From: DASWVC01 sp036401335
Lineage (GTDB): Bacteria > Verrucomicrobiota > Verrucomicrobiia > Chthoniobacterales > JAFAMB01
NCBI GenBank assembly: GCA_036401335.1
Contig: DASWVC010000137.1
Location: forward strand, 1 to 9,831
DNA length: 9,831 nt
Direction of reading: 5' to 3'
The translations under genes and the position numbers were made by a program. The notes under the pieces are model-generated. The model worked only from the letters and a program-made list of their open reading frames with translations, was not told the DNA's origin and did not search any database. Positions within the stretch are counted from its first letter, which is position 1; each line of letters begins with the position of its first letter. Below are positions 7,297-9,831 of this stretch, piece after piece.

Positions 7297-7326
7297 GTAC
7301 AGAAGGCAGCGGCTTAGTTTCTGTAC
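7297..7326. promoter_or_regulatory. Inverted repeat in the EamA-MocR divergent region (candidate operator)
   Basis: GTACAGAA at 7297-7304 and TTCTGTAC at 7319-7326 are perfect 8-bp inverted arms with a 14-bp spacer, so the arm centres lie 22 bp apart, about two helical turns. The repeat sits near the middle of the 160-bp gap between the divergent genes, a suitable place for the MocR-type regulator to act on both. No convincing -35/-10 pair was found around it on either strand. Confidence 0.45.
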
Positions 7327-7340
7327 GGGTTCCAGGGTCA

Positions 7341-7374
7341 GGCCGGCATACCGATTCAACATCGGTCTATGGCC
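7341..7374. repeat. Imperfect palindrome upstream of the MocR-type gene
   Basis: Perfect arms ACCGAT (7350-7355) and ATCGGT (7361-7366) flank a 5-base loop. Outer GGCC blocks at 7341-7344 and 7371-7374 plus partly matching bases extend it to an imperfect 34-bp palindrome. It ends 17 bases before the start codon, so it could be a second operator or, if transcribed, a hairpin close to the ribosome entry site. Confidence 0.35.
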
Positions 7375-7391
7375 TGTGCCTTCGCATCCAA

Positions 7392-8957
7392 ATGCCGACA
7401 GTTTGCATGAACCACGCCGCCAGCCCCCTCTACGAGCAAGTAGCTGAAGCAATCGCCCGCCATATTCAAAGCGGCGCGCTCGGGCCCGGCGAACGGGTAC
7501 CCAGCCTGCGACGCCTGAGCGTGCAGCACGGCGTTAGCGTTTCTACCGCCGTCGAGGCGTACCTCTCGTTAGAGAACCGCGGCCTGATTGAGGCGCGCCC
7601 GAAGAGCGGGTTTTACGTCCGGCCCCGGACCGGTCTTCACCCGCCTGAGCCGCTGCTTTCCCGGCCAGGTTTCGCCGCGTCAAAAGTAAGTTTGGGTGAG
7701 CTGCGCGCGCGTCTCTTCCGACTGTCCGGTGAGCAGGACATCGTGCCACTCGGGACCGCAACGCCGAGTGCAGAGCTGCTGCCCGTTGCGCAACTGAATC
7801 GAACGCTCGGCGCCGCTGCCCGCCGGGCTGGCACCGCCGCGATCGACTACTCTCCTCCACCCGGTTGTGAGCCGCTTCGACGCCAGTTGTCGCGCCGTTC
7901 CCTCGATTGGGGCTGCCAACTGGCGCCCGAAGAGTTCATTACAACCAGCGGGGCGATGGAGGCAATTTTCCTTTGCCTCCGCGCCACGGCGAAGCGGGGC
8001 GATGTCGTGGCCCTGGAATCGCCAACCTATTTCGGCATCCTCGAGGCGGTCGAAACCCTGGGCCTGCGGGTAATCCAGGTTCCCATGCACCCGCAACACG
8101 GCATGGATCTGGACCACCTCGAGGCGGCGATCGGCCGGCAACGCATTGCCGCCGTCCTGGCCATTCCCAGCTTCAACAATCCGCTTGGTTCCTGCATGCC
8201 GGATGCTAATCGGGAAAGGCTGGTCTTGCTGCTGGCGCGGCACGAGGTGCCTTTGATTGAAGACGACATCTATGGCGACTTGGCCTTCCCGCCCGCCGGG
8301 CGACCGCGCGTGGCGAAGCGATTCGACCGGCGTGGCCTCGTCCTGCTCTGCGGCTCCGTTTCCAAAACGCTGGCACCCGGCTGGCGCGTGGGCTGGGTTG
8401 CACCGGGCGAGCGTTACTACAAAACGATCCTGCAGCTAAAAATCAGCAGCACCTTGGCCACAGCCAGCGCCCCCCAGTTTGCGGTGGCGGAATTCCTGCG
8501 CGATGGCGGTTACGACCGGCACCTGCGCGCCTTGCGCCGGGCCTATGCGGAACAGGTGAGGCGCATGGCGCAGGCCGTGGTCGAGGCGTTTCCCCCGGGC
8601 ATCCGCATCTCGCGTCCCCAGGGAAATTTCGTGCTGTGGGTGGAGCTGCCCAAAGGCGCAGACGCCATGGAACTGCACCGCCGCGCCCTGGAGGAACGCA
8701 TTTCTGTCGCCCCAGGTCCCATGTTTTCCGCCAAAGGCCGGCAGTTCGCGCGCTTTATCCGGCTGAACTGCGGCGCCCCCTGGTCGACCCGGATCGAACG
8801 GGGGGTTGCCGTGTTGGGCCATCTGGTGGGGCAGATTATCCGCGAAGGTGCCGGCGCGGCACGGCGGAGGACCTTTGGCAGGGGAGCTTGTCCTCAAGCG
8901 CCCGGGGAGAGGAGCGTTTCGGAACGAACTGCTGCCAAACGGTTAGAAGGGACGTGA
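7392..8957 (+). CDS. MocR-type transcriptional regulator (GntR HTH + class I aminotransferase domain)
   Basis: Cytoplasmic regulator of the MocR/PdxR class, 521 aa. A GntR winged helix-turn-helix occupies about 10-78 (SPLYEQVAEAIARHI, then VPSLRRLSVQHGVSVSTAVEAY). A linker of about 40 residues joins it to a fold-type I aminotransferase-like domain from about 118 to 485. All key PLP residues are present: N263 in SFNNPLG, D291 and Y294 in EDDIYGDL, the Schiff-base lysine K325 in GSVSKTLAPGWRVGW, and the carboxylate-binding R457 in FIRLNCG. It should therefore bind PLP and perhaps an amino-acid-like effector. A basic, low-complexity tail of about 33 residues follows. Divergent from the EamA transporter, which is its likely target together with its own gene. 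Start: ATG 7392; ATG 7407 (residue 6) is also possible, and neither has a ribosome binding site. Confidence 0.94.
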   Translation: MPTVCMNHAASPLYEQVAEAIARHIQSGALGPGERVPSLRRLSVQHGVSVSTAVEAYLSLENRGLIEARPKSGFYVRPRTGLHPPEPLLSRPGFAASKVSLGELRARLFRLSGEQDIVPLGTATPSAELLPVAQLNRTLGAAARRAGTAAIDYSPPPGCEPLRRQLSRRSLDWGCQLAPEEFITTSGAMEAIFLCLRATAKRGDVVALESPTYFGILEAVETLGLRVIQVPMHPQHGMDLDHLEAAIGRQRIAAVLAIPSFNNPLGSCMPDANRERLVLLLARHEVPLIEDDIYGDLAFPPAGRPRVAKRFDRRGLVLLCGSVSKTLAPGWRVGWVAPGERYYKTILQLKISSTLATASAPQFAVAEFLRDGGYDRHLRALRRAYAEQVRRMAQAVVEAFPPGIRISRPQGNFVLWVELPKGADAMELHRRALEERISVAPGPMFSAKGRQFARFIRLNCGAPWSTRIERGVAVLGHLVGQIIREGAGAARRRTFGRGACPQAPGERSVSERTAAKRLEGT

Positions 8958-9028
8958 AGGCGCTGGGAGAGTCCAGGGGTGCTTAAGTTAACGCCTGTGA
9001 TTCGACTGTTTCTGACCGACCGGGGCCA

Positions 9029-9045
9029 CGGCTGCAAGCCGCAGC
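9029..9045. repeat. Short GC-rich palindrome between convergent genes
   Basis: CGGCT-GCA-AGCCG (9029-9041) overlaps GCTGC-AAGCC-GCAGC (9031-9045), giving two mutually exclusive small hairpins in the 104-bp gap between the MocR-type gene and the MBL-fold gene. There is no T-tract on either side, so it is not a standard intrinsic terminator. It may help end transcription from both sides or be a copy of a dispersed intergenic repeat. The rest of this gap shows nothing recognisable. Confidence 0.3.
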
Positions 9046-9061
9046 TATTTCGGAGAATGAA

Positions 9062-9718
9062 TCACAAGCCCGCCTGGCCCGGGACAAATTGCTCGTCCGT
9101 AAAGGGCGGAAGCTGGAGTGCATGCTCGTAGGCGGTCCGGTTGTGCACCGGTTCACCGTGGGACACGATAACCCGCTCAAAAGGGAGCTCGAGGAGCCGA
9201 CGCAACGCTGGGAGGGTCCGTTCCTTGTGCCAAGGAGTTGACCACACGCGAAGTTCGCCCTCGGGCGCAGTTAAAGCGTCGGCAAAGACAAGTGCGCGCT
9301 GTTCCGGCAGCCAGAGTGGCGTCTCGTTGCGGCCCCGACCATCGTACAGTGCGACGAGGCCGCCCGGCAACTGGCTCCCGGGTTCGATCGGCTCCAGGTC
9401 CGTTTCCGGGACATCATTGCGGTTAAAAACGCCGGGGCCGAAGGCCCGCGCTCTGTAACGGCGGCTAAAAAGGTCGACGTCGCGGACGTGATCCGGTTTG
9501 AGAACAACAATAAATGTCGGTGGACGCGCGTCGATTCGCGCCCAAACCCCGGCCGCATCCTCAGGAGGCGCGAGCGGATCAAGAAGCGCGACCTCCCCGC
9601 CGGACTCGACGCAGGTTGATGTCAACATCGGCTCCCAGCCGGACCCAGCCTCCCAGTCGGCATACTCGGCCCGCCAGAGCCATAAACCCGGCGCCACGTC
9701 TCGGATCTCGTGTCTCAT
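9062..9718 (-). CDS. Metallo-beta-lactamase-fold protein with degenerate metal site
   Basis: Predicted cytoplasmic protein of 218 aa with the order of elements of an MBL-fold hydrolase but without the full signature. Where the family has T-H-x-H-x-D-H, this protein has VVLKPDH (71-77): the first two histidines are V72 and K74, while D76 and H77 remain. The later ligands appear kept: D147 in LVFADALTAPEG and H187 in VIVSHGEP. This leaves one metal site (D76, H77, H187, with D147) and removes the other. It could be a mononuclear hydrolase or a non-catalytic member; the substrate is unknown. ATG 9718 (MRHEIRDVAPGLW) is preferred to TTG 9736, which starts only 4 bases from the tRNA end. It lies 22 bases downstream of a tRNA-Tyr gene on the same strand and may share its transcript. 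Convergent with the MocR-type gene. Confidence 0.75.
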   Translation of the reverse strand: MRHEIRDVAPGLWLWRAEYADWEAGSGWEPMLTSTCVESGGEVALLDPLAPPEDAAGVWARIDARPPTFIVVLKPDHVRDVDLFSRRYRARAFGPGVFNRNDVPETDLEPIEPGSQLPGGLVALYDGRGRNETPLWLPEQRALVFADALTAPEGELRVWSTPWHKERTLPALRRLLELPFERVIVSHGEPVHNRTAYEHALQLPPFTDEQFVPGQAGL

Positions 9719-9740
9719 GACATGCTGTTTTGGCAAGCAA

Positions 9741-9823
9741 TGGGCAGGGCTGGATTCGAACCAGCGAAGGCGTAAGCCAGTAGATTTACAGTCTACCCCG
9801 TTTGGCCACTTCGGTACCTACCC
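9741..9823 (-). tRNA. tRNA-Tyr (anticodon GUA)
   Basis: An 83-nt class II tRNA. The acceptor stem GGGTAGG/CCTGCCC has one T-G wobble, and the discriminator base is A. The D stem is CCG/CGG. The anticodon stem GTAGA/TCTAC encloses loop CTGTAAA with anticodon GTA at 9789-9787. The long variable arm has a GGC/GCC stem with a 4-base loop, as expected for tyrosine tRNA. The T stem GCTGG/CCAGC encloses TTCGAAT. The CCA end is not encoded (TTG follows the discriminator), so it must be added after transcription. Confidence 0.97.
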
Positions 9824-9831
9824 GTCGACGG

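Noticed and set aside
7291..7319. TTGCCA-17-TTAGTT as a promoter for the MocR-type gene
   Set aside because: The -10 match is only 2 of 6, too weak to call.
9741..9823. tRNA-Tyr as an attachment site for an integrated element
   Set aside because: No integrase gene and no second copy of the tRNA 3' end is present in the window.

Overview
The window is a gene-dense stretch of bacterial chromosome. It is GC-rich, roughly 60% by eye, with short intergenic gaps, and no stretch above 300 bases lacks a gene. Eight protein genes and one tRNA gene account for almost all of it, plus one adenosylcobalamin-enzyme subunit pair counted among the eight as two genes is joined by a ninth: in total nine coding regions and one tRNA are listed. 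The taxon cannot be fixed from the sequence. A free-living soil-type bacterium (Verrucomicrobiota or Acidobacteriota would fit) is a low-confidence guess, based on the gene mix, the GC content and the lack of clear Shine-Dalgarno sequences before the start codons.

Left half (26-4993, all minus strand): a compact ethanolamine-use cluster. Transcription order is an APC-superfamily permease, eutB and eutC (the two subunits of adenosylcobalamin-dependent ethanolamine ammonia-lyase), then a zinc-dependent medium-chain dehydrogenase. The permease, eutB and eutC are packed within 9 and 2 bases of each other, and the dehydrogenase follows after about 100 bases. The likely logic is uptake of ethanolamine (or a related amine), then cleavage to acetaldehyde and ammonia. 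The dehydrogenase may act on the aldehyde/alcohol pair or on something unrelated. No microcompartment shell gene, EutA reactivase or EutE-type aldehyde dehydrogenase is visible in the window.

Middle (5067-6254, plus strand): a type II toxin-antitoxin pair of the RES-Xre class. An Xre/MbcA/ParS-type antitoxin overlaps an RES-domain toxin (NAD+-degrading family) by one base. A near-consensus sigma-70 promoter precedes it. Its core carries CTGCC three times at exact 11-bp steps, followed by an inverted GGCAG, which is a strong candidate for the autoregulatory operator. This promoter region is shared with the divergent permease gene.

Right half: an EamA-type (DMT) transporter (minus) converges on the toxin gene with a 64-bp 3' overlap. 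It is divergent from a MocR-type GntR/aminotransferase regulator (plus), and the 160-bp gap between them holds two inverted repeats. This is the usual local regulator-transporter arrangement. Beyond a short convergent gap comes a metallo-beta-lactamase-fold protein (minus) whose first two metal-ligand histidines are missing. It is preceded on the same strand by a tRNA-Tyr(GUA) gene at the window's end.

I see no wholly new system. The points most worth checking are the helically phased operator of the toxin-antitoxin promoter, the minimal ethanolamine cluster with an unusual permease class, the overprinted transporter tail and the degenerate metallo-beta-lactamase.
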